DNA from: Zygaena filipendulae
Taxonomy: Eukaryota > Arthropoda > Insecta > Lepidoptera > Zygaenidae
Direction: 5' to 3'
Length of the DNA: 64,000 nt
Assembly (NCBI GenBank): GCA_907165275.2
Contig: OU015654.1
Span: 3,923,501 to 3,987,500 of the forward strand
Shown: piece by piece, positions 47,401-59,265 of the stretch
How positions within the stretch are numbered: position 1 is the first letter of the stretch
Layout of the letters: every line of letters begins with the position of its first letter
Made by a program: the position numbers and the translations under genes
The notes under the pieces: generated by a model
What the model saw: only the letters and a program-made list of their open reading frames with translations
The model's database searches: none
What the model was told of the DNA's origin: nothing

Positions 47401-47620
47401 CCTACCTATATTATAAATGCGAAAGTAACTCTGTCTGTCTGTCTGTATATCTGTCTGTCTGTCTGTTACACTTTCAGGCCTTAACGGCTCAACCGATCAT
47501 CATGAAATTTTGTATTACACGTTGTCAGGGGTACAGAGAAGGACATAGGGTACTTTTTATCCCGGGCTTCCCGCGGGAACTCCGAAATTAACGTGGGTGA
47601 AACCGCGGAGAACAGCTAGT
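47401..47620 (+). mobile_element. Helitron/Lep1-like repeat with (TCTG)n
   Basis: Full-length layout: TATATTATAAATGCGAAAGT start, TCTGTCTGTCTG, GATCATCATGAAATTTTGTA, GAACTCCGAAATTAACG and AACCGCGGAGAACAGCTAGT end. Confidence 0.55.
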
Positions 47621-47801
47621 AACAAATAATTAATTATTTAAATCGGTAGGTACCTTAATACTTGTATGTGTTATCAAGCCACAAACATTTAAACATCTCC
47701 ACCACCATCTCATCTATTTCAGAACTATCTTTAACTAATTGATTGAATAAAATGGAGCGTATGTCACACATCAAAAATGTGAAAATATCAACGTTTGTTT
47801 G

Positions 47802-48139
47802 AATGGGCTAGTTGACTAAATTTTACGTTTTAGTCCATCGTGTTGAATAATAAAAAATATTGGACAAGTATTTTTCCTTTTTTTACGTAATCAAAATAAC
47901 GACGATACATTGAGTCGAATTGTCGCGTGACGTGACTATATCCGCTACAGTTTATGCGGCGCTCCTGTCGGTTAATGACGTCATGAGCCCCCACTCCTAA
48001 ACTTGAATGCGTTTTATCTATGTATCTGTACTCTCATTAATTTGAAAAAGCAAAATATACAAGTCCATTATTTTTTTATTGTCTAACTGATGGACTGATT
48101 AGAATTTTGATTTTTTATTCATAACCCGGCAATATGCCT
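47802..48139 (+). mobile_element. CRE-bearing MITE family, copy E
   Basis: Begins AATGGGCTAGTTGAC and carries TTTTACGTAATCAAAATAAC and GACGGACT-type stretches of the family. One TGACGTCA (47976-47983). More diverged than C and D. Confidence 0.65.
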
Positions 48140-48141
48140 AT

Positions 48142-48694
48142 CTATCTATACTATAATACAAAAGTAGAATCCGCGGTTTTGTACATTGAATATATTTACC
48201 TAAAATTGAGAGGGGTGATAAAAGTAGAGTAACCGAGCCCAAAAAAAAGGTTTTTAAAATTCTTTTTTGTCTGTCTATCTGTTTGCGATAATCTCTCATC
48301 TACTGAATGGGTTCTCATGCAGTTTTCAGTAGTAGATTAAGCTGTCTGGAGCAACATGCTTTGTTTCATCGAAATAGGACATAGGGAAAAAAGTTATCAT
48401 CAGTTAAAGACTTCAGCGCAATGCAATGGTCGAAAGCTTTGATATAATGTTGCATATCGAATATGATAAAACCTTTTTAGAGATAGGTAGGTATGCATTT
48501 TTTTTCTTTTGAATTGATTTTTTGCGAAGTGACAGTTTTAAAGCTTGGAAAGATAGATGATGAGATTATATTTTCTTTGAAACTAAATAGTATATAACCA
48601 CTACGTTTTAAAAGAGTGAGAAAATCTAACATCATTACTGGGTACATTGCAAGGGTCGAAAATTCACGCGGGTGAAACCGCGGGCACCAGCTAG
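48142..48694 (+). mobile_element. Longer repeat of the ACAGCTAGT-ended group
   Basis: CTATACTATAATACAAAAGT start, CTGTCTATCTGTTTGCGATA interior and GAAACCGCGGGCACCAGCTA end, about 550 bp. The interior differs from the short copies. Confidence 0.4.
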
Positions 48695-50498
48695 TAAATA
48701 TCTAATTCTACTGATGTAAGATTTAAGTAGATAATAAGTCTTCCACATACTTTTTCAGCCCAATTTACATAACAATAACGTAATACCAACTGTAGCCGAA
48801 TGTTTACCACTGGTTTATACTTATGTAATATGCTCAAGTGTATGTTAGTGTTTCTCATTACCGATAAGATTATCGGAGTAAAACGAGTGGATACGATCGT
48901 ATTTATATCTAATATTAGCGCAAATTATTTACGTAGGTAGGCTATCAACGAATAAATACGACATAAATTCGAAGGTCGCTCTGAGTTCTCTTCTTTCCAC
49001 AAAAATATTGTTTTTCTATACAACACCATTAGATACACATTATGGTCATCGCATATTTTACCAGTAAGGTTTAATTTAAATATGACAAAGTTTTGAGAAA
49101 ATGTTTGGATGATAAATAATAAATAGATAATAATAATAATACACAACATCATTAGTACACACTCACTCACCTTATATAGCGAGATTGCTTCCAAATCCAC
49201 AGCGATAGGAAGTTAATTTTGAAAAAAATCATCTAATGTCAATGTTCGAAATTACAAGGTTATCGATCCTCGAAGCTATGATCTTACAATATTATCATCA
49301 TAACATTCTGTTACGCGTTGTACAAGTAGATTACCTATGAAAAGTGGTTTACATAATCTATTTTTATCTTTTACATGTTATACGTAATATTTACATCAGA
49401 TATTATCATCTGGTAGTTAAGGCGCTTTGTGGAAAAAATAATTATATGGTTAAAAGACAGTGATAGAAAATGACAGCATTAGAGAGACAGTGCCTGCACA
49501 TGCACCCACAATCAAAGAACCCATAAAATATGAGCTATTTAAAAAAATCCAATTTCCAGCTTTTTCAAATTTTTGTGAATATCATCAACCCCACTCAATA
49601 ATTCAATTCTGTAAAACACTGTTCTTAAATTACAAGCGTCCTACGAATATAACAGAATCTACATTGGTATTGGAACGAAGTTCCTTAATTCGTAGAAATC
49701 GTCACGGCTGGTTATACGCCATACTTAGGTATTTACATACATTCTGTGAGAACGACGTTTGTGGCTACTTTAATTCACATGTCAATTACATTATTTGATT
49801 ATTGCAATTTTGTAATGAAAATTCAAGGAATGGAACTGCAACAAGTACCTATGTGTAATACAAACTTAGAAAAGTAACCAAATAAGATTTATTAATATAG
49901 GTAAGTATTTACTGTTTACGTACGTTTTTTTTTAATGTTAACTGTACTATTTACATACATAACAGCAGGAACTTCGTTCCAAGGAGGCCCCCTACCGCAC
50001 ACCTTTTAAAAAAAAGGATTTATCAACATTGTACAATTAGTTACTTTCTAAGGGTGCGATATATCTAAAATCATACTCCCAATCTTAATAGATACCTTCT
50101 CTATTTCTGAGGCTCTAATGAGCCTTTTTCATACAGCCTCTTAACCACTGTACAGTGCACACTCAATGTGTTATGTATATGCGCTCATTTCCTATTTACT
50201 AATGTAATCACAAGACATATATGTGGAAAGTCCTATAGAATGTCTATAGTAACGGTATCTTTTCCAGCATTTATCACTAGTCTATCCCCACGGTTTCACT
50301 CGTGTTAATTTCGGTACCCGTGACATAGGGTACTTTTATCCCGAAATTCCGAAAAGAAACTCAAGTGTATAAACACTGTAGTTTCATATGAGTGACAGAA
50401 TTTTTAAAATCTGCCAAGAAGTTTTTGGAGTTCATCTATTAATCAAATCTTTTCTTTTTATAATATATGTATAGATTTAGTGCAACCGGAACATATTT

Positions 50499-50734
50499 GG
50501 ACGCAGATAAGCAATAACATGTTAACCCACAAAATTAAGTTATTGTTTCAGAACGATTTATTGAGAGTTAGGGAACGTTTTTTAATTGTGTGTTTACCTT
50601 ATTACATTGCTTAAATATGTAACTAAATATTGAACATAAAAAATGTTGATACAAAATGGCGCTCCTACTTTTAAAACACGATTTACTCAAAATTTCTCCA
50701 GTGTGGGTTAACACACTATTGCTTATCTATGTCC
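50499..50734. mobile_element. 236-bp MITE with 4-bp target duplication, copy 2
   Basis: Same ends and body as the 5.03-kb copy. Flanked by ATTT on both sides (50495-50498, 50735-50738). Because the two duplications differ in sequence, the 4-bp length is well supported. Confidence 0.8.
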
Positions 50735-51059
50735 ATTTGATCATGGCGTTACTCAAATAAAAACGTTCCTTATTCGATTCCCGGTGGAGACTGAGTTTAT
50801 TAAAAAAAACACACAGATCCGCTTTCCAGTTGGACGTATGTTTATACACTAGCTGTGGCCGTGGTTTCACCCACGTGAATTTCGGGGTTTCCTCAGGGTT
50901 TTTTTTCAGGAGATTTAATCTTAAACTACTTTCACATGGTGTTAGATTCATTGATAGTGTAAACCAGCGTCGAGCCCCTAAATGGTTCTCGGCTTATGCT
51001 GAGCTGGTTGCCTTTTTGTTGCGACACGCTGTTTATGCTACTTTTTGTTAATCCATATT

Positions 51060-51120
51060 ATTTAATTGTGGTTGTAACGAATAAAAAACATTTCATTTCA
51101 TTTCATTTTCAATAAAATAA
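51060..51120 (+). repeat. AATAAA plus (ATTTC)n tail
   Basis: ACGAATAAAAAACATTTCAT followed by more TTTCA units: a polyadenylation-like signal and short tandem tail such as ends some insect non-LTR elements. An open frame just before it (APKWFSAYAELVAFLLRHAV) has no recognisable domain. Confidence 0.3.
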
Positions 51121-52781
51121 AATAAAAACTCACTTCATCATGGCCATTACACTAATAACTACTTCCATATAAACAGAAAACTCAAGGAACCGGGTCAATA
51201 CACCCAGAAATGTATAGATACAAAGGCGTATTGAAATCGCAAAATCTTTATTCAGTTGATTATCATAACATCAGGGCGCGTATTGTTGGTTGTTCGGTGC
51301 CAATAGGATCCGGCCTCCGACCACCGAAGGCCAGCCACCCGGTCTTTGTAAGGGAAATTAGAATTTTCTTTCAATTACAACCAGATAGATACATATTTAT
51401 ACACTCATCGTTATCTATACTGAGTAAGGAATCGATCCTATTTCCATCTACTTTAAAATCACTATCACTTAAACTATGTTACTCACAATATAACCACCAC
51501 ACTATCTTACTCAAAAATCAAAATATACACTATCTTTTATTGTTCCGACGTAAGATAATGGTAGTATTTTTAATTATTTGTTTAACACGGTAGAGAAAGC
51601 CTTGGTCATTTAGGTAATTTTACCGACATTTTTAACGTTTAACGTTTTATACGTCTGCCTTACGGTGAATATAGTCTTAGTTTTCTTAACTGTCGAGATT
51701 CCCGAACCAAGATCCAAATGCCTTCACAATATTTGTTAAAGTTTCAATTTTTTCTGTCTCTTATTTTATACCTGTTAAGGACCAATAAACTCCTTTGCTT
51801 TCTTTCTTTCATTCTAAATTCGCTGACTTTGTCTTGCCATGACGTGCACGCGATGTGTCACTTGGCTGAGGTCTGTGGATACGTGAGATGTCGCGTATTC
51901 AAGTACCAATCTACTTGAGTATTTGGGTCGATATGTTCCCTAACTGGAAAGGCAGCGACACGAATTCTTCAATTTTCTCAATGAATATTAAAAAAAATGC
52001 TAAAACTTTAATACCAACCAATTTAATACTTATAAGATCATTGGCAGTAACGTTATAGTAAATCGGGGAAAACGTTGGTACAAAAAAAAAATATTTAAAC
52101 AAGGTGGCTTCAAGGTGGTTTCATACCCACGTACTGAAAAAAAAAGAGTTTATATTTTTCGTTCATGTGTTTGTCGCATTTATATTATTCACAGTCACAT
52201 AATTTTAGAATATAAACAGCATTGAAGATGAATGTTTACCGCATATATCGCATCTCTACAATATTCATACCTATACAGAGTACAGAAGCATCCATTTTAT
52301 ATACTGATATCCATAAATAAATTAAAGTAGGAAGAAACTGTAATTCATACGATGAATGATCGATTGATTCAGATAAAATTCAGAGCAAAATATAAGTAGG
52401 TAGGTATAGCTGTAAATTTATTCTGCAATTTCTCGTATTGATTCAGGCGACTTGATCTGAAAATACCTCGCCGTTTGCTTCAGCATACCGGTGCCTGTAC
52501 ATAATTAATAATCAAATGGAACTCGCTCGGTCGGTCTTATCTATTAATTATTTATACTTCACCCTCTTTCGTGGCTCCTTTTGATAGCAACAAAACCTTT
52601 TTCGTTCCACCTTCCACGTTCAAAAGCATTCTGTAGGACGGATCTTATACATAAATTACAGTAGGTATATTTTAGTACGAGTAGGTTTGCTGGCTTTTTT
52701 TAGCCGGTGTAACGGTAGATATGTAGGTACGTGCAAAGCCAAAGAATACTGGACCATTATTAGTTTACTTGTTGTTTTCTG

Positions 52782-52802
52782 CCCCCCCCCCCCCCCCCCC
52801 CC
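52782..52802. repeat. Poly(C) run
   Basis: Twenty-one C in a row, unusual in this AT-rich region. It may be a collapsed or mis-sequenced homopolymer, about 30 bases from the P-like element. Confidence 0.9.
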
Positions 52803-52830
52803 AGCGCGCTTTCTAGAACTGAGGGGCTAA

Positions 52831-53401
52831 TATGTAACTGTTGTTTCTATCATTTTTCGGTTACGATCAAAAACATATGCACGTTTTGACACCTACAATA
52901 TCTAGCCATCAACCAAAATAAACATATTTCATAAGTTGAAGCTGTCTAAACATGATCAATTAATCACAAGACCGCTATGTTTCCGCTCAGACCAAATAAA
53001 AATTAAAGACGGAACGCGTAAAACAAACAAGTGAAGCCCGGAAAAAGACACCACACTGTGCACGTACACAGAAACACGCACACACTTACAAGAAAAAGAC
53101 ACCATACATTTTAGTTTGAGCTTCTCCCGCTAATGGAGGTGACGCAACAATTAAGTAAAATGCCATATTGTGTCGTCAACGGGTGCAACAATCAGAATCA
53201 CACGTAAAAAAATAAAAAAACAGCATGGAACCACTTATCACCAATATCTAAGTAAACTTAGCAAATCCATACACTTTCCTAATCACCACATGCATACGCA
53301 ACCGGCTTCACTTCGTTGTTCGAGACGTTCCGTCTTTAGTTTTTATTTGGTCTGAGTGTTTCCGATTGAAATCGAAAAATAATAGAAACAAAAGTTACAT
53401 A
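52831..53401 (+). mobile_element. P-element-like relic with broken THAP start
   Basis: Inverted ends ATGTAACTGTTGTTTCTATC (left) and AATAGAAACAAAAGTTACAT (right) enclose about 570 bp. A second inverted pair lies inside (ACCAAATAAAAATTAAAGAC at 53003-53022 against its mirror at 53330-53352). Inside is the beginning of a THAP-type zinc finger. THAP domains are the DNA-binding part of P-element/THAP9 transposases. Confidence 0.6.
53160..53260 (+). pseudogene. THAP-domain fragment (transposase relic)
   Basis: The ATG at 53160 reads MPYCVVNGCNNQNHT and then stops at 53205. The C-x-V-x-GC start is the signature of THAP zinc fingers. In another frame just downstream, HGTTYHQYL resembles the HGxxYHxFP block of the same domain. 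The frame break and the stop make it non-functional. No transposase body follows. Confidence 0.55.
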
Positions 53402-54008
53402 ATTGCCCAAGTGATCAATTTTTATCCCACACGGACGAATGCGCGAACGGTTCGAAGCGCATAGAGGAAAACAAACTAACGTGTTATGAAAACAATCGAG
53501 TACCTAAATAAATAGTATTTACACACGAGAGACGAGATTTTATAATTTTTTCGCTCTATGAAACCGTATACGTTTGTTATTCCTCGTATCCATTGATCGA
53601 CGCAAAAACGGCCTCGAAAAAGGAACAACAATTGAAATTTGTAAATATCTGTAGTTCTTTTCGATTCATATATAATATATTACGTTATAGACGTTTCACA
53701 ACGTTAGTCACAAGCCCCAAGAGTATCAAAGTTTCCATGATCATGAATCGCTTCTGTTTAATTTTTTCCAAAAGCCATTGAGTTCCCGAGAAATGCAAAT
53801 TTTTCAAAGATTAAAAATGATATATTGGTTTTACAAGTTTCTTTCTAGCCTATGTTCCCGTTTGAGGTTATTATGTTTGGGTCATGGATCAACGGCTCCT
53901 ATATAACGTAGTATGTAACTTACATTTGTGTAATGACTTCGCGTAAAAACGAAAAAGTCAACTCGGTCCATCGCAATTTGTAGATTAAAAAATGTACTCT
54001 TTATATAT

Positions 54009-54201
54009 ACTTAATAGTTGTTCCCCGCGGTTTCACCTGCGTTGATTTCAGAGTTTCCTCAGGAATCCCGGGATAAAAAGTACCCTGTGTTGTTTTCTGT
54101 ACCTACCCCTGACAACGTATAATTATGCAAAATTTCATGATGATCGGTTAAGGCGTGAAAGCGTAACAAAGAAACAAATAAACTCACATTCGGATTTATA
54201 A
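54009..54201 (-). mobile_element. Helitron/Lep1-like short repeat (tandem pair, member 1)
   Basis: TAGTTGTTCCCCGCGG, TTTCATGATGATCGGTTAAG and a CACATTCGGATTTAT end. Confidence 0.5.
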
Positions 54202-54204
54202 ATC

Positions 54205-54436
54205 ACTAGCTGTCCCCCGCGATTTCATCCGCGGTAATTTCGGAGTTCCCGCGGAGGTTGCGGGAAAAAAGTACTCTATGTCCTTCAGTTCCCGAGGAAA
54301 TTCCGGGATAAAAACTATCCTATCTTTTAAGTTGGACCATTTTATGAATGGTTACAAAATTTTTTCAAAATCCGTTCAGTAGTTTCGGAGTCCATCGCGG
54401 ACAAACAACGTGACACGTGATTTATATATATTAGAT
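54205..54436 (-). mobile_element. Helitron/Lep1-like short repeat (tandem pair, member 2)
   Basis: ACTAGCTGTCCCCCGCGA, TTTCATCCGCGGTAATTTCG and AATCCGTTCAGTAGTTTCGG. It begins 3 bases after member 1 ends, in the same orientation. Confidence 0.5.
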
Positions 54437-54757
54437 ATTCTTAGGTAGGTACATCTTCCACACATATAAATTATTATTTGTTGGTTTGTTTGAACGCAGC
54501 TAGGTAGGTATGCAAAAACTATAGGATGGGTGAATATAATCGTAGATTGGACAAGGACATGTTATGGTGTTCAAGGTGTTCAAAAAGGGAATAGGTAATT
54601 ACCTATTACCTTTTCATTATTATAAAATATATACTTAACGAAATTATGGCAAGTAAAACCGCTAGTTTAACAGTATGAACTTGTGGAAGTGCAACCATGG
54701 TTTATAATAATAATAATATAATAATACTATAAATTTATTTCAGACCAGAGTCCATAA

Positions 54758-55272
54758 TATACAGACCGGCAGAATTAGCGGAACATAAAAAGGCAGAGTA
54801 TAGAAATAATTACGTATATATATTAAAACAACTAATAATTAGACGTGAAGTAATAAATTAATATACATCTTTTAACACTTTAAAAGGTTGTAATTAAATT
54901 ATTAAATTTTATTTAAAATAATAATAAAAAAAAACACTTTTTCTCTAATTTGTGGGCACACAAATAATGTTGCAAATTAAAGATTACTGTGATTTTAACA
55001 CTAAATAAATGAACGATTAATAACGTGTGTTTCCCCTTCGTGATTCAACTTTTATTTGCAACATTCTCTGTGTTTTCACAAACTAGAGATTTTTTTTTTT
55101 TTAATTTTGATTACTTTTAATAAAATTTAACTAAAAACTTCTTAAAGTCGATGTTAAAAGATGTATATTAGTTTATTACTTCATGCCTGATAATAATTTG
55201 TTTTAATATATTATATACGTAATTATTTCTACCCTGCCTTTTTATGTTCCGCTAATTCTGCCGGTGTGTATA
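54758..55272. mobile_element. 515-bp element with ~110-bp inverted ends
   Basis: Left TACAGACCGGCAGAATTAGC and, reading in from the right, TACACACCGGCAGAATTAGC. Similarity continues for about 110 bases (ATAATTACGTATAT, GAAGTAATAAA, TAATATACATCTTTTAACA). TA on both sides fits a Tc1/mariner-like duplication. No transposase ORF. Confidence 0.65.
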
Positions 55273-55404
55273 GTTAGTAACAATCGTCTTACATGCTTAT
55301 GCAGTGCACATTTCAAAAACACATGAAAGATAATTAAAAATAACTTCAAGATAACCACAATTTATTCTACCTATGTTGGGTTGATTTATTTTCTTTGTAA
55401 ATAG

Positions 55405-55698
55405 AATGGGCTTGTCAACCAAATATTAGTTTTTTGTCCGTCTTGTACTTTGATAAAAAATATTGGACACGTATTTTTTTATTTTTAACGTAATCAAATA
55501 ACAATGGACATACATTCGGTCGAAATGTCGCATGACCCCACGCCGTGATACAGTTTATATCACGTTGTGACGTCACGCGATATCTCCGTTATTTTTTGAT
55601 TACGTAAAAATTAAAAAATACGTGTCTAATATTTTTTATTAATCTACAAGAAGGACTAAATAGAATTTTGATTTTCATACCTTGGAAACAAGCCTATT
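55405..55698 (+). mobile_element. CRE-bearing MITE family, copy F
   Basis: Ends AATGGGCTTGTCAACC and GGAAACAAGCCTATT are inverted. One TGACGTCA (55568-55575). The most diverged copy, with a shortened centre. Confidence 0.6.
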
Positions 55699-58600
55699 AA
55701 AATAAACGTGAAAAAATTGGAACGATGCATGTTTATGTAGGCTACTGTAGCATTCTGCTACAATTTTAACCTTTTTATGATTGTTTTTTTTCTTTTGCAA
55801 CGTCATTTTTGAATTGAAAGGAGGAGGTGTCAAAGAGACAAGGAAGGGTATAAAAGGGAATTTTGGCAATGATATAGGACACTGAGAATATAATTGAAGT
55901 GTTGACGAGTGAAAGCCGTATCGAAAACACGCGTGTCACGTTTGTCTTCGTTATTTCAGTCTCTTTTCAGCATCTATTTTGGATCCTGAGCAGGAAACTG
56001 GTTATCAAGAGAGCCATGTTTTAACTTGGGGAACAATCTAACATTGTCATTGGCGTTTCGCCATAATTGAAGAAGTAGATGAAGAGATTTTTGTTAATAA
56101 GAAACATTGTCATTGGCAAATTATTATTATAGAAGCCATTATTAAAGAAGAAGAAGAAGAAGAGAATATAATTAGAGTTTTGGTTTTGGAGGGATTATTA
56201 CCTACTGCTTTGTTACTGAAGAAACGTGATTACCTCCAAATGTCTGGTCTGTTTAAATAAATTACCCGAATATATCTATGATATTAGCGCTGTAACGACA
56301 GGAGCGCTGCATTAGCGACGGCGTGGCAGTCGCTTGATTATTTCACGAGTGCTGAACTTGAAGAGGCATTCGCTACACTATACCTACTCTATCTTTATCT
56401 TATGCGATACAACGTAAATATTTTTTACATCAATGGTGACGATGATAAAAATGTTTATGGTAAAACATTTGAACGAATTGAACGTAATAATTTGATCCCT
56501 TTAAAGATAAATGTGACTCTTAATCTTCTTATAATAAAATAAATATAGGCAATAGGCATGCATAAATATCGGTGTTATTTCTCATTTTATTTTATAATAC
56601 ATTTTAATGACTTTGAGTACCACTTTCTCCCTTAAGACTTACGTAAACGACCTGCAACTCGCGTGTGGGTAGATACTTATTACAAGTAGAACACTTCTGT
56701 TTGCTTAGGATCCCTTTAATCTCTCTGCTTTGACCTCGAAACAGTAACTTGTGCCGGTAAAAGTATGAGCGAAATGAGAAAAAATCTCGCAACAAAAGCT
56801 TTCCCGAAAATGGGTCTTCGAACCGTTCGTTGATTAATTTTGGCGGAGCGGTGACTACAGGCATGGAGCATAATAATAAATTAATCTGTAAACTTAATCT
56901 TCCATAAATTAAAGGCCCTCTGCAGTAGATTATAGATATACTCATGCGATCCTACGAATCATTCTAAATAAATATTGCCTATTTGGATCTAGTTGGATCT
57001 TAAAAAATGTAATAATTTGAAAATGACTTGTCTTAGTCTAAGAATAATAATAGCTCTCTGTCATATTGAGGTTGCCTTGAAAATATTGCCTCTAGCAGAA
57101 AGGTCGCCTTGTACTCTGTCTTTTTTTTTTTGTCAATTTTTTTAATGTTTCTTTTGGGGCAATAACGTATATTTGAGGTAGGTAGCAAAAACTTAATATT
57201 GGGCGTCATGGTATAAACCGTGTTATCGTACCATTGAAAAAGGTGATCGTCCTTCAATGGTGTCTCCTCTTTTGGTTAAATAGTCTAACAATATAAGGCG
57301 ATTTTTTTCACTTAAAATTATTATTACCAGTTTATTTAATGATAGGTACCTACGCACTAGATTTTTGCTATCGGATTTTATTAATAATATTGAAATCATA
57401 GTTTACAAAAAAAAAACTGTTTTTTAAACTAGCTAAAGCTTTAACTACCTCTAGCTTTAATACAGTAAAACCTAATTAACAAAACGCTGACTTAACATAC
57501 ACGAGAGCACGAGATTAAAAATGCGTGCAACATCTATACTTAATATTGCCATTATAATATTCTAATATTACATAAATATAACTTATTATATGTTTGAATA
57601 CCTTGGAAATGCTTTTCACTTTAAGAATCCCTTATTAATGGTGCGATCACAATATTAGGTAAATAACATAATAACAGATGAGAATAATGACTCACAATAG
57701 AAATCATTACCAATTTTATGCTGTACGAAATAAAGCCCATTGCAGCTGGCATCTGGCCTAAAAGATCCAGTTAATTTGTGATCTGGCCCACACTGCCCGC
57801 ATACCATGGATGTAATTCATCAGCATTGTTTAAAGTTTATGCCTGCGACGATAACGTGGATACCGACACACAGCATTTTTATTAGAAGCGTCCTGTAAAA
57901 ACTGTTTTACTACCAATACATACGAATATTCCCAAAGCGAAACCTCGTAACAGATACTTTCAAGGAAAAAAATGTTTACACTTCCATGGCACGGTTATGA
58001 AAGTTTTCATATGTAAAATATGTTTATTGTTAGTGAGGCTGCCACTAAAAGAATTTTCGACACTATCGTGCGTTTTTTGCAATATACCTACTACACAGAA
58101 GGTCAATTCGTTTCATGGATGTGAATTTATTATTTATCTATATTATAACTACAACGCGTTAATGAATTAACTGAAAACTAGAAAGTAGTTTGCTCAGAAT
58201 CAACTAGCGAATCGATCGCACTATGTTTTAATATAGTTTATATTTTATCATTTTACTAGCCCATGTCTAAATTATTTATAATACAATATTTGGCGCGTAC
58301 GCCGCCCGCAGCAAAAAAATTCGAACCGGTAGGCGCGGGCGTAGCGCTTGGAATTTCGTAGATAGGTCACCTCCAAACTAATGTTGAATAACTTTTAAAG
58401 TATAATTTTTTTTCATAAAATATATTTTAAACATATTATTGTTTATTTTTTTAAATGGGGTGTATCAGGTTCTCAGTTAATTCATTAACACATTGTATAT
58501 TTCGTTCGTTGGAGTGAATTGGGGTTCTTGATATTAAGATTTATGAGTCCTAAACCAACAAGTTTGTAGATAGGTATAGACTGAGGGTCGTAATTTCATC

Positions 58601-58860
58601 CATTGTCCCTGGAACTACCTACCCATAGCTTCCTGACAAGTACCCATAGTAACCTTAATATGTATATTTTTTGAGTAAAATCAGGTTAGTATTTTAAAGT
58701 AGCCTAAGTAATTAAAAACTATTGTATTTTAACGTCACATACAAAGCAATATATAAAGCTGTTTATATTCTTAAAACAAACACAAATAAACTAATTATTT
58801 GATTTTCTACGTTCTATTAGATAAATGCATTTTTAATATACCGAAATAATTCAATCTTAC

Positions 58861-59119
58861 CTTAACTAAACAAATGCAAGTTGCTAGATAGAGTCGAATA
58901 ATTTAAGTTTCACATTCGCACAATACCTAGATGTGTCAGTAGACACAATAATAAAGTACAATTAGTTAATGTCACACAGGTAAAACTATAAATAAAGAAC
59001 ACTAAAACACTCGAATGGTATTAATAATCACAAATTTTAGTGGAATCGTGCGAAAATCACACGGTTTAATTCATGAAACTGCAGATTTAATTTCGCGGTC
59101 TACAGTGTGTGATAACTGA
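58861..59119 (-). promoter_or_regulatory. Candidate first non-coding exon and start site for the NWD2-like gene
   Basis: On the minus strand a TCAGT initiator-like pentamer (59115-59119) sits just downstream of a GC-rich block. About 255 bases further on there is an AAG|GTAAGA donor (intron begins 58860). Only tiny ATG ORFs lie between. The start exon at 28441 has an orphan acceptor, so this is a plausible partner. This is inference; transcript evidence is needed. Confidence 0.3.
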
Positions 59120-59265
59120 AATGAGCGCGCGTGCAGATTGGTTCGCGGAGGTAGACTCAACTGCGTGAAGTGCGGGCGGCGAATGTTTGGCGGGGCGCGA
59201 CGGACGAGGAGCGCCGTAACCGCGGGCCGCGCCGCCCTGACGCAGCCGCCCGCCCAAACGCTCGC
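59120..59265. promoter_or_regulatory. GC-rich, CpG-dense block
   Basis: A sharp GC-rich stretch with many CG steps (GCGCGCG, CCGCGGGCCGCG) in an AT-rich region. It lies immediately upstream of the minus-strand initiator-like site. A 95-codon plus-strand ORF passes through it but has low-complexity Arg/Ala composition and no recognisable domain. Confidence 0.3.

Larger units (their letters stand above)
28446..58860. other. Repeat-rich non-coding stretch upstream of the coding start
   Basis: No recognisable protein-coding exon on either strand. Identified repeats are listed separately. If the first exon at 58861-59119 is real, this is a 30-kb first intron; otherwise it is intergenic. Repeat-poor parts with nothing seen include 36520-38330, 39000-40200, 48700-50490, 51600-52780 and 56100-58860. 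Confidence 0.5.

Noticed and set aside
49460..49798. 112-codon plus-strand ORF
   Set aside because: No recognisable motif and codon use like the AT-rich background.
51210..51593. 127-codon plus-strand ORF
   Set aside because: Low-complexity Leu/Ser/Ile content, no domain, no splice context.
52782..52802. Poly(C) as a functional G-quadruplex site
   Set aside because: A single homopolymer run with no G-tract pattern; may be a sequencing or assembly artefact.
56604..56945. 113-codon minus-strand ORF
   Set aside because: No domain; the CSTC near its end is too little to call a zinc-binding motif.
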